From: CBDCTM01 sp965222005
GTDB lineage: Bacteria; Bacteroidota; Bacteroidia; Chitinophagales; Saprospiraceae
Direction: 5' to 3'
Length of the DNA stretch: 64,000 nucleotides
Assembly (NCBI GenBank): GCA_965222005.1
Contig: OZ244935.1
Coordinates: 1,488,001 to 1,552,000 of the forward strand
Below the pieces are notes generated by a model. The model did no database searches and had not been told where the DNA came from. It saw nothing but the letters and a program-made list of their open reading frames with translations. Positions 23,484 through 33,025 of the stretch are shown here, one piece after another (the first letter of the stretch is position 1; each line of letters begins with the position of its first letter). A program made the position numbers and the translations under genes.

Positions 23484-25990
23484 TCCTTAGTATTTTCGAT
23501 CTGCTTTTGTAGGTAGGTTTTTATTCGCTGGCGAAGCCCTTCGTTATCATCCCAGTAATTCACTTTGTAGTCATAACCTCGTCGATCCGAGCCGCCAGTG
23601 ATCTGTATATACTCCATCTCCAACAGTTCGCGCAGATAGTTATATACGCTTGTCCTGCCCATCCGCAGCGCCTGCCTCAGCTCCCTTTGCCGGAAGCTGT
23701 ACTTTTCGGCTTGCCTCCCAGCCACCTCTTTTAGATACTCTTTCAACTTCTCATAAAAACTACGCAGTGGCCCATGTAGATCATCCACTTTCAATACAAT
23801 CGCATCGAACATGATCTCATTGGCCAACTCCAGGTCTTCTGTCGTAGCTATCAGCCGACCAGCTCCGTCCTTTTTTCTTTGGTACTGATGTAGCAAAGTG
23901 ATCTGACCAACCAGACTCAGGTACAGACTGTTGAGCCGCCTTTTATCTTTTACATCTTCCGGTAAATGTATCCTGGTGGCCTGTGGAATCACTACTTCCA
24001 GGGGTTCAAGTAAGCGTAATGCACACTGCATAAAACTGGCAATCTCTTCTTTTTGGCCTTCCCTTATCTCGCCTGCTGCTACCCGCTTTTGATGCGCCAG
24101 TATCCTCTCGGTCTGTGCTTCGCCCTCATCTACGGCCAGTAAAAAACACCTATTCATATCATCCAGGTACAGCTCTCCTTTGGTCGTACACGCCAAGCTC
24201 GCAATCGGGCCATACACCTCCTTTACATAGCTGCGGTTGTGCCCCTGCTCATCCTGGCCTGTCGTACTCAGGCTCACCATCCCCTTGCTCTGCAACTCCC
24301 TAAACGCAAGGTTCGCCTCATCGCTCATCGAGTCTTTGTCCTCTATCGATATCAGTTTATTTTTCAGATCATACTTTTGGTAATTGTAAAAACTGTTGTC
24401 CGTAGCGCGAGTGATCGACAGGTAGTGTTCTTCAGGAACCAGCGCACACAACGCCGATAATAGATGCGTCTTGCCACTACCGCTACTACCCTGTATCAGA
24501 CCGTGCAGCGGCCGGGGCATTTGGCTCGATGAGGCTATGCAAAAGCCCAGCCTGCGATTGTTGTATTCTCCTATGATCCCATACCTTTCCAACAGACCGT
24601 CTATCTTTTGAAGCAGCCCTTTTGACTTCCAAAGCTTCATACATGCCGCTCTTTGATTTGCACTTGGCGGGCTCACTTTCACCTTACCGTTCCCATTATT
24701 TTGCTGCACCGCCTTACGATAACTTTCCAACTCATCTGTCAGCGCATGTAAATCCAGCTCTACCAGATCAGCGCGCAAGCCCAAACGATCGGCTATGTGC
24801 CTCGCCGTCTTCTCGATCTGACGATCTTCATAAAGATCAAGTCCATTACGACTTTTTTTACCTCTTTCATTTTCAGCCACCAACGTTATTTTCAGATGGT
24901 GCAAGTCTTTTGTACTGCTGCGGATGCCTCCTTTGATGTAGTAACTGGCCGTTGGGGTGAGGTAGGCCAGGTTGTACGGATCGCTCGTATCGAGCTTTAC
25001 TTCTGCTTTGGCCTGTACTGTTTGCGATAACTGGCCTGTCAGTGCTTTCCGCTTCGATAGCAGCTCTACAAACAGGCTTGCATGATGTTCGTGGCCTACC
25101 GCCATACTGTTGATGTCCTCCCCTTCGGGCAGCTCCAATGTGCTCATACGGACTTGTGGGCAGAGCCGTCCGAGTGTGCGCATGTGTTCCTTTATGGCCA
25201 GCCGACCAGCTTCATCCCCATCCATCGCAAAAATGATCTCTTCCAGGTCGGGTAACTGACCGATCGCTTTTAAGTGTTCATCGGTCAGGCCGTTCGTACC
25301 GTACAAACTCAGCAGTGCATAATTTTCGAGCGGCAGTTCCAGCGGTTGTAGCGTGGCCGCATCGATGACCGATTCCAGCAGGATCAAGGTGCGGGCCGTT
25401 CTGGATGGGTACGATGGGTACAGCCCCCTGCGGTCGGCCTGATAAAAATGCGAGCTGCCAGTGATGCCCCGCCCGTAAAGGCTTACAATATTGCCCGGTG
25501 CATCCACCAAAGGAAAAATGATGCAGCCACGGCCCCAACGCTCCGCTGTCTTGCGTGACTTGTAACCGATCTCCACCAACCGCCAGTCCAGACAACGGGA
25601 CTCGCAATATTCCTGGGACAGTTTATGGTTGTGCAGTGCTTTATGATAGCTACGGAACATGCTTTGGGCATCGGTGCTTTTCATGGCCTTGGTTGTTTTG
25701 GTAAAAAGGGATACTTGTGTAATGTGATGGCAAAGTGACTTCGCTTTCACGATCGCCTCATGTTTTGTGCAGCCTTCCTTTCTCATAATAAAATCGATCA
25801 CATCCACACTCTCCACCTCACAGCTCCCTGCAAAACAATAGGCTGTGTTTGTCTCCTTATAAATCTTCATGCTCGCCTGCTTGTCATCGTGGAACGGGCA
25901 GCATAGCATATCATGGCGGTTGGGACTCAGGCCATAATGGGACAGGACGGTAGTAATACTGAGCTGGCTTTTGATTTGGGCGATCGTCAT
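23468..25990 (-). CDS. CHC2/Toprim primase-ATPase, copy 2 (full length)
   Basis: The 840-residue protein is identical to copy 1 over most of its length, including zinc finger, Toprim and Walker A regions. From about residue 745 it differs: the winged-helix segment reads ALRMGRTSVYNYLRELLEM, and it has the complete tail to KECSHA. The changed segment is the likely DNA-reading part, and the adjacent iterons changed with it. The last iteron half-site overlaps the 3' end of the gene. Confidence 0.93.
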   Translation of the reverse strand: MTIAQIKSQLSITTVLSHYGLSPNRHDMLCCPFHDDKQASMKIYKETNTAYCFAGSCEVESVDVIDFIMRKEGCTKHEAIVKAKSLCHHITQVSLFTKTTKAMKSTDAQSMFRSYHKALHNHKLSQEYCESRCLDWRLVEIGYKSRKTAERWGRGCIIFPLVDAPGNIVSLYGRGITGSSHFYQADRRGLYPSYPSRTARTLILLESVIDAATLQPLELPLENYALLSLYGTNGLTDEHLKAIGQLPDLEEIIFAMDGDEAGRLAIKEHMRTLGRLCPQVRMSTLELPEGEDINSMAVGHEHHASLFVELLSKRKALTGQLSQTVQAKAEVKLDTSDPYNLAYLTPTASYYIKGGIRSSTKDLHHLKITLVAENERGKKSRNGLDLYEDRQIEKTARHIADRLGLRADLVELDLHALTDELESYRKAVQQNNGNGKVKVSPPSANQRAACMKLWKSKGLLQKIDGLLERYGIIGEYNNRRLGFCIASSSQMPRPLHGLIQGSSGSGKTHLLSALCALVPEEHYLSITRATDNSFYNYQKYDLKNKLISIEDKDSMSDEANLAFRELQSKGMVSLSTTGQDEQGHNRSYVKEVYGPIASLACTTKGELYLDDMNRCFLLAVDEGEAQTERILAHQKRVAAGEIREGQKEEIASFMQCALRLLEPLEVVIPQATRIHLPEDVKDKRRLNSLYLSLVGQITLLHQYQRKKDGAGRLIATTEDLELANEIMFDAIVLKVDDLHGPLRSFYEKLKEYLKEVAGRQAEKYSFRQRELRQALRMGRTSVYNYLRELLEMEYIQITGGSDRRGYDYKVNYWDDNEGLRQRIKTYLQKQIENTKECSHA

Positions 25991-26208
25991 CCTTTTTTTT
26001 TAAGTGACTACCTCAGACTTATAATTGAAGCCGCGCATTGGTGGAGATTTCAATTGAAGAAAAAAATGTAAAAATATTTTCATGGAACTATTAGACCCAA
26101 AAGTAACTTATAATACCAAAACCACAAAGAACTATTAGCTTTTTTTATGCCCTTTAATTCCGTATTTTTACACAACACACTAATTATTAGACCTAAAACA
26201 GGCCGATA

Positions 26209-26547
26209 ATGGATAAAATCGCACTTATTATTACTAATTTGCGTAAAGAAAAAGGTTGGTCACAATCTGAACTTGCGACTAAAAGTGGAGTCTCTAGAGA
26301 GATGATTGGCAAATACGAACGCGGAAGAGCAGTGCCTTCTGTGGATGCTGCCAAAAAAATCGCCGACGCTTTCCAAGTCAGTTTAGACTACTTAGTAGGA
26401 GAAGGTATCAATGCCAGTTTTGATAAGCAAACAGTTAATAGACTACAAGAGATTCAAAACATGGATCTTGATTCCAGACAAAACCTGTTTTCTATAATTG
26501 ATGCAGTTATTCGTGATTATAAAACCCGGCAGGCTTACGCTTCTTAA
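26209..26547 (+). CDS. XRE-family regulator, copy 2
   Basis: Identical to the 112-residue regulator at 12306: N-terminal HTH_3 domain with SQSELATKSGVSREMIGKYE. Because both regulators and their upstream regions are identical, the two elements must share repression. This contrasts with the split specificity of the iterons. Confidence 0.92.
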   Translation: MDKIALIITNLRKEKGWSQSELATKSGVSREMIGKYERGRAVPSVDAAKKIADAFQVSLDYLVGEGINASFDKQTVNRLQEIQNMDLDSRQNLFSIIDAVIRDYKTRQAYAS

Positions 26548-26558
26548 AAACAATCCTT

Positions 26559-26741
26559 ATGATCCTAAAAAAAGATCTCATAAAATACATCAACGATTTA
26601 CCCGATCAGTTTTCTATCGATGAACTCATGGATAAATTACTGTTCTTGCATAAAATCGAACTGGGCTTGGAACAGTCCAAAAATGACCAGGTAACCCCTC
26701 ATGATCAAGTTAAAGACGGATTCAAAAAATGGCTCAAATAA
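26559..26741 (+). CDS. Small antitoxin-like protein, copy 2
   Basis: Identical to the 60-residue protein at 12656 and overlapping the following toxin gene by 13 bases. Either copy could neutralise either toxin. Confidence 0.8.
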   Translation: MILKKDLIKYINDLPDQFSIDELMDKLLFLHKIELGLEQSKNDQVTPHDQVKDGFKKWLK

Positions 26742-27025
26742 ACTGGACCGAGCAAGCTGTTGCAGATATCGATAGCCTCACCGACTTCCTCGCTGCTCAA
26801 TCAGAGACTTACGCAAAGATCCAAGTACAGCGTATTTTTGAGAAAACAGATTTATTAGCCAACCTTCCCCATATGGGCCGAGTAGTTCCGGAGTTGGAGT
26901 ATGTAAATGTCAGAGAGATTCTTGTTGGACCTTATCGTATTGTCTATCATGTCGTTTCTGAACAGCGAATCGATATTTTAACCGTTCACCATAGCGCCAG
27001 ACCGCTAGACATCAAAGACCTATAA
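26729..27025 (+). CDS. RelE/ParE-family toxin, copy 2
   Basis: Identical to the 98-residue toxin at 12826, with the same ParE-like pattern (NLPHMGRVVPE, VGPYRIVYHV). Loss of one element would not free the toxin as long as the other copy is expressed. Confidence 0.9.
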   Translation: MAQINWTEQAVADIDSLTDFLAAQSETYAKIQVQRIFEKTDLLANLPHMGRVVPELEYVNVREILVGPYRIVYHVVSEQRIDILTVHHSARPLDIKDL

Positions 27026-27128
27026 GCCACCGCGCCTAATTGCCGCTATATGCAATGCACTATGCGTTCACTGCACATAGCTTTCCATTAGACGCAATCA
27101 GCTCAACCCAATCTCCCTCGACCGCAGC

Positions 27129-27184
27129 TTTTTCTTTTCAATTGAACAGTCTCTTTCAATACGCTCTTCAATTGAAAAGAAAAA
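27129..27184. repeat. 18-bp inverted repeat J2, copy 2
   Basis: Same perfect inverted repeat as 13226-13281: TTTTTCTTTTCAATTGAA and its complement, with a 20-base spacer, between the toxin gene and R4. Confidence 0.6.
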
Positions 27185-27185
27185 T

Positions 27186-27231
27186 GCATTGCTTCCTTCT
27201 GTATTGCATGCAATGCAGAAGGAAGCAATGC
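27186..27231. repeat. 46-bp near-perfect palindrome, copy 2
   Basis: Identical to 13283-13328. It can fold into a long hairpin with a self-complementary ATTGCATGCAAT top. Confidence 0.85.
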
Positions 27232-27297
27232 CTCAAAAGCCAGCGTAGCAAAATCCTCTTCGCTCCCCATTTTGCTGCGATGGCTTTTGATCCGCGC

Positions 27298-27537
27298 CTG
27301 ATAATTTTAGAGGACAAAGTGGAAGGAGTGGTTGAACGACTGACTCTGGGTGAGCTTAGTACCAGAGCACTAAAGGTTGGGCGGTCCCGCTTTTCCTAAA
27401 AAGCGGGATGGGAGGTGAGGCCACACGGATAGAGGCACCTGCCGGGCTGGTGTACCGGTGCCGACCGTATGTGATAGCGTTGGGTATGCGCGTGGGCTGC
27501 AGCTGCCCCTTTGCCATATTTTCAATTACTGCCAGAG
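27298..27537 (+). repeat. R element R4, 5' part
   Basis: The first 118 bases match R2 and R3, including the CCCGCTTTT/AAAAGCGGG hairpin. The following block is more diverged (ACCTGCCGGGCTGGTGTACC). An IS21 element interrupts it after GCCAGAG (27531-27537), and R4 resumes at 30153. The joined length is 513 bp. Confidence 0.8.
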
Positions 27538-27719
27538 TGCATATTCCGATCGCTCTGACCCCCTCATTCCGAAAATGTCTGACCCCCCTATTCCGGAGGT
27601 TTGACCCCCCAAATTGAGAAAGAATGTTAATAACATTCCGGTCAAACTGACCCCCCTAATTTTTGTGGATACATACGAATAAAAATGCTCATGTTCGCGA
27701 CTTTTAACAAGCTGAGAAT

Positions 27720-29309
27720 ATGGGAAAAATAAAACGTATGGATCAAGTTAAAGCAATTATTCAAAACTATCTGTCTACCAATTCCATCAAGGCTACCGCA
27801 CGGCAGCTAAAGGTCTCTAAAAACACGGTACGCAACTACCTTCGCCGTGGAAAAAGCCATGAGAAGGATTTATCGAAGCTACTGATGTTGGAAGATGATG
27901 CGTTTCACCGCATATTCTATGGAGCAGGGAATGAGGAAAGAAGCCGTGAAAAAGTATTTTCAGATCGTGTAGAATACTGGCTCAAGGAACTTCGCCGCAC
28001 CGGCGTTACCCGCTATCTTTTGTGGGAAGAATACCGGGTTGAATATCCCAAAGGTTACGGCTACAGCCAGTTTTGCGAGCGACTGAAAAGAGAAAAAGGC
28101 AGTCGGGACCTAACCCTTTCATTAGCTCATAATCCAGGGGAGGTAATGATGCTGGACTTCGCCGGAAAGAAGATGCGCTGGATAGATGTGCTTACAGGAG
28201 AGGTGCGTGAATGTGAGATTTTGATAGCTGTTTTTCCTTACAGTCAGTACACTTTTGCTATTGCACTGTCCAGCCAGCGGATCGAGGATTTTATTCATGG
28301 ACTGAATCAGGCTTTGCTGTTTTTCGGTGCCTTGTGTAAGGTAGTCTTGTCGGATAACCTGAAGTCATATGTAAACAAGCCCGATAGATATGAGCCAACT
28401 TTTACGCAGCTCTGCGAGCAGTTAGGTGCATATTACCAGCTTGATTTGCAGGCTACCCGTGTGGGAAAGCCCAAAGACAAAGCAAGCGTAGAAAATGCAG
28501 TAAGCCAGGTTTACCGTCGCATTTACGCTCCCTTGCGCAATGAGATATTCCATAGTCTTGAGGAAGTAAATGAAGCTATTACAAAACAACTAAGCCTCCA
28601 TAATGCAAAGCCCTATCAGAAAAAACAGGGCTCCCGGCAGTCTGTTTTCCAGGAATGTGAACTGCCCAAGATGAGGAATCTTCCCAGCGAGCTATTTGAA
28701 ATTAAACGGATGACCACCGCTAAAATTCAGAATAATTACCACGTCTTTGTAGGAGAAGAAAAGAATTACTACTCGGTTCCCTTCCAGTATTGTGGTGAGC
28801 GTGCAGAGGTGCTCTATACCTCGAAAATAGTCGAGGTGTACCTCAAAGGTCGCCGCATTGCCATCCATCAGCGTCTACCCGGCCGGGATACTCATATGTA
28901 TCAAACCAAAGCAGATCATATGCCACGTAACCATCAGGAATGGAAAAAAGCGCAGGGTTATGATGGAGAATATTTTTTGAACCAGGCCCACAAAATTGGT
29001 CCGGCCACACATTGGGCCATCCAGCATATTCTATGCTCCACAGTACATGAGGAACAATCCTATAAAAGTTGCCTGGGAACACTTCGACTAGCCGATAAGT
29101 ACTGCTCAGAACGATTGGAAAAAGCTGCCAGGCGATGTAAACATGTTCAAAAAACAAGCTATAGCATGCTTAAAAGAATCCTCCTACTGAACCTGGATCA
29201 ACAAGTTCAACAAGTTCAACAAGTTCAACAAGTTCAACAAGTTCAACAAGCAAAACAAATCACTCTGCCTTTTCACGATAATATCCGCGGAGCAGAGGAC
29301 TATCAATAA
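27720..29309 (+). CDS. istA: IS21 transposase IstA, complete copy
   Basis: The 529-residue protein has a helix-turn-helix (SIKATARQLKVSKNTVRNYL, about residues 22-41) and a DDE core with Asp146 (LDFAGKK), Asp212 (LSDN) and Glu258 (KASVEN). Its C-terminal domain contains YYSVPFQYCGERAEV. Near the end is a Gln-Gln-Val tract from a 9-bp tandem repeat (29199-29250). Confidence 0.95.
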   Translation: MGKIKRMDQVKAIIQNYLSTNSIKATARQLKVSKNTVRNYLRRGKSHEKDLSKLLMLEDDAFHRIFYGAGNEERSREKVFSDRVEYWLKELRRTGVTRYLLWEEYRVEYPKGYGYSQFCERLKREKGSRDLTLSLAHNPGEVMMLDFAGKKMRWIDVLTGEVRECEILIAVFPYSQYTFAIALSSQRIEDFIHGLNQALLFFGALCKVVLSDNLKSYVNKPDRYEPTFTQLCEQLGAYYQLDLQATRVGKPKDKASVENAVSQVYRRIYAPLRNEIFHSLEEVNEAITKQLSLHNAKPYQKKQGSRQSVFQECELPKMRNLPSELFEIKRMTTAKIQNNYHVFVGEEKNYYSVPFQYCGERAEVLYTSKIVEVYLKGRRIAIHQRLPGRDTHMYQTKADHMPRNHQEWKKAQGYDGEYFLNQAHKIGPATHWAIQHILCSTVHEEQSYKSCLGTLRLADKYCSERLEKAARRCKHVQKTSYSMLKRILLLNLDQQVQQVQQVQQVQQVQQAKQITLPFHDNIRGAEDYQ

Positions 29310-29333
29310 TTTTTTCACTTAAAAAGAAAAATC

Positions 29334-30068
29334 ATGAAAAACGCATCACTCGACACGATGAAACAAATGAAATTGCTCGGCATGGCCAGCGCTTATGAAG
29401 CTGTGCTGGGCCTGCCGGTTAATAAACACCCCCAGGCCCATGAAATGATTGCCAACCTCATCGATGCCGAACAGCAACATCGCTCGTTGAAAAGAATGGA
29501 ACTCTACCTGCGCCTTTCTAAACTCCGCTATCGAGCCACCATTACCGACATCGACTGCTCCACCGAGAGAAATTTCTCCAAAGAACAGCTCATGAAGCTG
29601 GCCGATGGTGCCTACATGCATAGAGGAGAAAATGTGCTCATCACCGGCGCCACCGGATGCGGTAAGTCCTACCTGGCTTGCGCCCTGGGACATCAAGCCT
29701 GTGTACTAGGGCTGCGAGCACTCTATTTTAATATGAACCGACTCACTGAACAAATCGCTCTTGCCAAAACCGACGGTACTCTCATCCGATGGCTGAACCG
29801 TATGAAAAAAGCAAAGCTCATTATCCTGGATGATTTTGGTCTCCAGCCCCTGACACATGAAGTAAAACTCATCTTCCTGCAAATCCTTGAAGACCGATAC
29901 GAAAATGCAGCTACCATCATCTGCTCTCAATTGCCCGTTGCCAAATGGTACAAATACTTCGATGAACCTACTTTGGCTGATGCTATCCTGGATCGCATCA
30001 TACCAAAAGCTCATCGTATAGAATTAAAAGGAAAAAGTTTACGAAAACGTTCGAAACATCTATCTTAA
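29334..30068 (+). CDS. istB: IS21 helper ATPase IstB, complete copy
   Basis: 244 residues, identical to the copy at 997-1731, with Walker A GATGCGKS and Walker B-like LIILDDFG. It follows istA by 24 bases in the standard IS21 operon. Confidence 0.95.
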   Translation: MKNASLDTMKQMKLLGMASAYEAVLGLPVNKHPQAHEMIANLIDAEQQHRSLKRMELYLRLSKLRYRATITDIDCSTERNFSKEQLMKLADGAYMHRGENVLITGATGCGKSYLACALGHQACVLGLRALYFNMNRLTEQIALAKTDGTLIRWLNRMKKAKLIILDDFGLQPLTHEVKLIFLQILEDRYENAATIICSQLPVAKWYKYFDEPTLADAILDRIIPKAHRIELKGKSLRKRSKHLS

Positions 30069-30152
30069 CACTTGAAATATTCGTGAGTTATCCACATGGG
30101 GGTCAAACCTCCGGATTGGTAGGGTCAGACACTTCGGAATTTACAGCCAGAG

Positions 30153-30425
30153 GCAGTTAAAAAAAATAAAAAGGGGCAGCTGTACCGAACCGACCCAGCA
30201 GGCCGCCATTCTAGGGGCAGCGAAGGAATGCAACCGGGCTGGCTTGTGCCGTTGCTGCAGACCGAAAGTCCCGCTTTTTTGAGAAAAAGCGGGATGAGGA
30301 GGCCGGAGTGACACCCAACTACATGACAGAACAGCCCCACCCAATTTACTCGGGTGGGGCTGTGGCCCCGACTACTCGGGGCTGGCGTGGAGATGGACGG
30401 GAACGTAGCCCCGACGAACGCCTAA
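30153..30425 (+). repeat. R element R4, 3' part
   Basis: R4 resumes after the GCCAGAG duplicate. It carries the hairpins TCCCGCTTTTT/AAAAAGCGGGA, ACAGCCCCACCC (30331-30342) / GGGTGGGGCTGT (30352-30363) and GCCCCGA/TCGGGGC, and ends CGAACGCCTAA. Here the immunity gene ends 155 bases further on. That gap holds two small hairpins (AGGCG/CGCCT and TTTCGACT/AGTCGAAA) that may end transcription. Confidence 0.82.
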
Positions 30426-30580
30426 TTTCCTGCGTTTAGAAATGTGCGTTTGCCTTTTTTTAACTCTTGTGTAGGCGAGGACGCCTCCTAGTAGATGCGT
30501 ATTTCGACTGAAAGTCGAAACGAACAACCGTTTTTTATTCTTGGCTGACAGGTTGGTACTAACAGGGGGTTTTCAACAAA

Positions 30581-31096
30581 CTATTTGCAATAGACTGCTA
30601 TATCATCTAAACGATACTTGCTCTTATGCACTAAGTACTTTATATAAACAAACTCAATTTTTTCATTAATGCCTTTTATGTCATTTGGTTTGGAAAGGTA
30701 AATACTGCTTTCAAAAAAATTATCAATAGAATATCTATCCTTATCATTGATTTTTACCCTATAAAATAATTTTTCATTAATTGCAATGTCGAAAGTAGCT
30801 TTTATTTCTAACTCATAAGGATTTACTGGAGCATCATGATTTATCCAGTTAGAAATTTCTAATGAACGAATTTGAATGTCTTCATTTATTAGAATCGAAT
30901 CAATTATTGAAAGTGTTAATAATCTATCTTTAGCATGTTTTTTACTTCCAATATATTTATTGCAACTCTTCTTGTTCTTTGTCACTACTCTTTTCCAATC
31001 CATTTGTAAAAATTCAGTATCGAATTTACTATTAAATGAACAGCTTCCAATAACAAGAGTTATAGACGCGAATAATATTAATTTAATCTTCATCAT
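30581..31096 (-). CDS. Lipoprotein, probable immunity protein 4
   Basis: The 171-residue product begins MMKIKLILFASITLVIGSCS, a clear lipoprotein signal with Cys at residue 19. The gene overlaps the end of tip 4 by 14 bases, which points to coupled translation. I do not recognise the body. As with immunity genes 1 and 2, a membrane-anchored lipoprotein next to a metallopeptidase-like tip suggests protection on the periplasmic side. Confidence 0.78.
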   Translation of the reverse strand: MMKIKLILFASITLVIGSCSFNSKFDTEFLQMDWKRVVTKNKKSCNKYIGSKKHAKDRLLTLSIIDSILINEDIQIRSLEISNWINHDAPVNPYELEIKATFDIAINEKLFYRVKINDKDRYSIDNFFESSIYLSKPNDIKGINEKIEFVYIKYLVHKSKYRLDDIAVYCK

Positions 31097-33008
31097 TAGG
31101 AAAGAGAATCAATGTACCGGTTTTTTGTGAATTGTCTTTTGGATCTGAGTGAGGAGTTGTATCTACATCAAAAGTAGTTATTTGCCTAAAGAATTTAGTA
31201 AATTCACTAAACTCCAAAGCTTCTTTATGTTTTGAATAATCATATATTTTTCCCGTAGAGATTAGCCCTTCAATTTTACTAGGACTGAGACCATATTTCT
31301 TATTCTCAAAATCATAAATTAATCTATGCTTCTTTGTTACATCTAATTTAACATCACGTATGCCTAAGCCAGCATAATAATTCCTTAAATCTTTCCCAAG
31401 TTCTGTTCTAATAATATTTTCTGTGTGGACAGCATTTATTTCCGAATTCCCGAATCCTTTTAATTCATAGGATGTATTAAAATTATCTTCTTCATCCTCA
31501 TAAGTATTAAATAAGTATCCAATTTGCACAGTAGAGCCTGGGTCAATAAAATGCTGGAGCTCATGGCCAAAAGCCGCTATAGGAGAATCCTCGATAGTAT
31601 ATGAATTTATAAAAGAACCGTCAGGTATGTCAGTACCAAATCTATCATCAATTAATAGTAAATCATTTCTTGTATTATTTGATCCCCAGGTTGCTTCTTT
31701 TTCAACTCCAACTCTGAATTCTCCCCTGACATAGTTTTTAACATCATCTGCATCTTTCACGATGAGTATCCTTCCAGAATTAGCAATCTGGGTCAGGAGT
31801 TTCCGGCCATGTTTAGTATATGCTAAGCCTTTAACTAAGTACTCGACTTGTTGCTTAAATTCTCGGCTTCCAATAATCAACATTTCTTTACCATCTTGAT
31901 CAATTGCCATTATTGGACTATTGCTGGCAAATTGATAGGGGGTCAGCTCCGGATAAGATTTTGTCAACGGATCGACACTCAAAAACCTCGCAATCCCCGG
32001 ATTATATATCCTAAATCCATAATCATAATTCGTCATTGATCCCCATTCTCCATTCTCATCCTTCTCCTTACCATTAAACCCAAAACGGTATTTGTCCGAA
32101 GGTGTCAAGCGACGTTCAGCACCAAACAACTCCCAGCCAAAGGGGTAATAGTCCTGTGCCGAGTGTACATTAGCCACGTAGTATTCCGCCTGTCCATCGA
32201 TCATACCGGCCTCCTCCTGGCCTACCTTGAGGTCGGCCACCGTTGCCAGCACATTGCCCAGATGGTTGGATTGTTCGAATAACTTATCTCCTCTTTTGCC
32301 CAAGTGTATGCTGTACAAATTGGATTGCACCGGAGGCTCCGGATAAATCTTTTTACCAAAGAACTTTTGCAGACCCAGACGGGCGCTACCATACAAAGGT
32401 ACTTCTTTTTGATCAATAAATAAACCCGCGATGCCTCCTTCTAGTTTCTGGTAAACGGCCATTATATTACCGCTGGCATCTCTTACATAAATAGTAGTCG
32501 CATCAGTGGCGTCGGGGTTGCCCGAATTGTCCACTTCTTTTTTGGTCAGGCGGTTCCCGGCGGGGTCATAGGTGAATTCAGTAACAGGGTCAAACGCCCC
32601 TGCTCCTCCTACGCTGGCTACCTTCCCATATACGGTCCAGGTAATATCTTTCCCCTGATCATTATCGCTAATGAGGTTGCCGATTTCGTCGAAACCGTAA
32701 TTGTTGGCTGACTGCCCGCTCACACTATTATCGTCGGGGAAATTGCCGACAGCCCCTTCGGTAATGTGATCGAGTCGGTTGGGTTTGCCTGCATTGTAAT
32801 GATAGGTCAGGTTATCCAGCAAGTTGGCGCTGCCACTGAGGGGAGCATAGCGTTTAAGAGCCTTCAAATTGCCGTTGGCATCGTAGGCGTATTGTGTGCT
32901 GTAGAGGTTGTCTTTATTCCAGGTGACACCGCCATTGCCAGCCGTAGCCGTCACCCCATAGGCTCTTGCCCGTTTGATACGGTGGAGCTGATCGTATTGG
33001 TACACCAT
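31083..33008 (-). CDS. Rhs-repeat protein 4 (5'-truncated) with HExxH toxin domain
   Basis: This 641-residue ORF has about 300 residues of Rhs/YD-repeat core (MVYQYDQLHRIKRARAYG, AYDANGNLKALKRYAP, EFTYDPAGNRLTKKE) and the conserved core end (GFNGKEKDENGEWGSM to FASNSPIMAIDQDGKE). The variable tip has GHELQHFIDPG (HExxH) and SEINAVHTEN, like tip 1. The frame continues a few codons upstream and then meets adhesin sequence on the other strand near 33012-33026, so the N-terminal body and secretion signal are missing. Confidence 0.88.
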   Translation of the reverse strand: MVYQYDQLHRIKRARAYGVTATAGNGGVTWNKDNLYSTQYAYDANGNLKALKRYAPLSGSANLLDNLTYHYNAGKPNRLDHITEGAVGNFPDDNSVSGQSANNYGFDEIGNLISDNDQGKDITWTVYGKVASVGGAGAFDPVTEFTYDPAGNRLTKKEVDNSGNPDATDATTIYVRDASGNIMAVYQKLEGGIAGLFIDQKEVPLYGSARLGLQKFFGKKIYPEPPVQSNLYSIHLGKRGDKLFEQSNHLGNVLATVADLKVGQEEAGMIDGQAEYYVANVHSAQDYYPFGWELFGAERRLTPSDKYRFGFNGKEKDENGEWGSMTNYDYGFRIYNPGIARFLSVDPLTKSYPELTPYQFASNSPIMAIDQDGKEMLIIGSREFKQQVEYLVKGLAYTKHGRKLLTQIANSGRILIVKDADDVKNYVRGEFRVGVEKEATWGSNNTRNDLLLIDDRFGTDIPDGSFINSYTIEDSPIAAFGHELQHFIDPGSTVQIGYLFNTYEDEEDNFNTSYELKGFGNSEINAVHTENIIRTELGKDLRNYYAGLGIRDVKLDVTKKHRLIYDFENKKYGLSPSKIEGLISTGKIYDYSKHKEALEFSEFTKFFRQITTFDVDTTPHSDPKDNSQKTGTLILFPNDED

Positions 33009-33025
33009 AGCCCGCAGACCTTCTT

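Larger units (their letters stand above)
19935..27184. mobile_element. 5.7-kb recombinase/primase/TA element, copy 2
   Basis: Gene order is the same as at 7540-13281, with an added 1470-bp IS701-like insertion. From 23733 to about 27416 it matches copy 1 with a constant offset of 13903 and no indels, apart from one island of substitutions near 24595-24715. The recombinase genes and the iteron/primase-end region are clearly more diverged, so the copies have been homogenised in part. Confidence 0.65.
27538..30145 (+). mobile_element. IS21-family element, complete copy
   Basis: The 2608-bp element begins TGCATATTCCGA and ends TCGGAATTTACA, with repeated CTGACC and GGTTTGACCCCC motifs inside both ends. 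The flanks are 7-bp direct repeats GCCAGAG (27531-27537 and 30146-30152). It is the same element as the partial copy at 1-1808. Confidence 0.94.
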
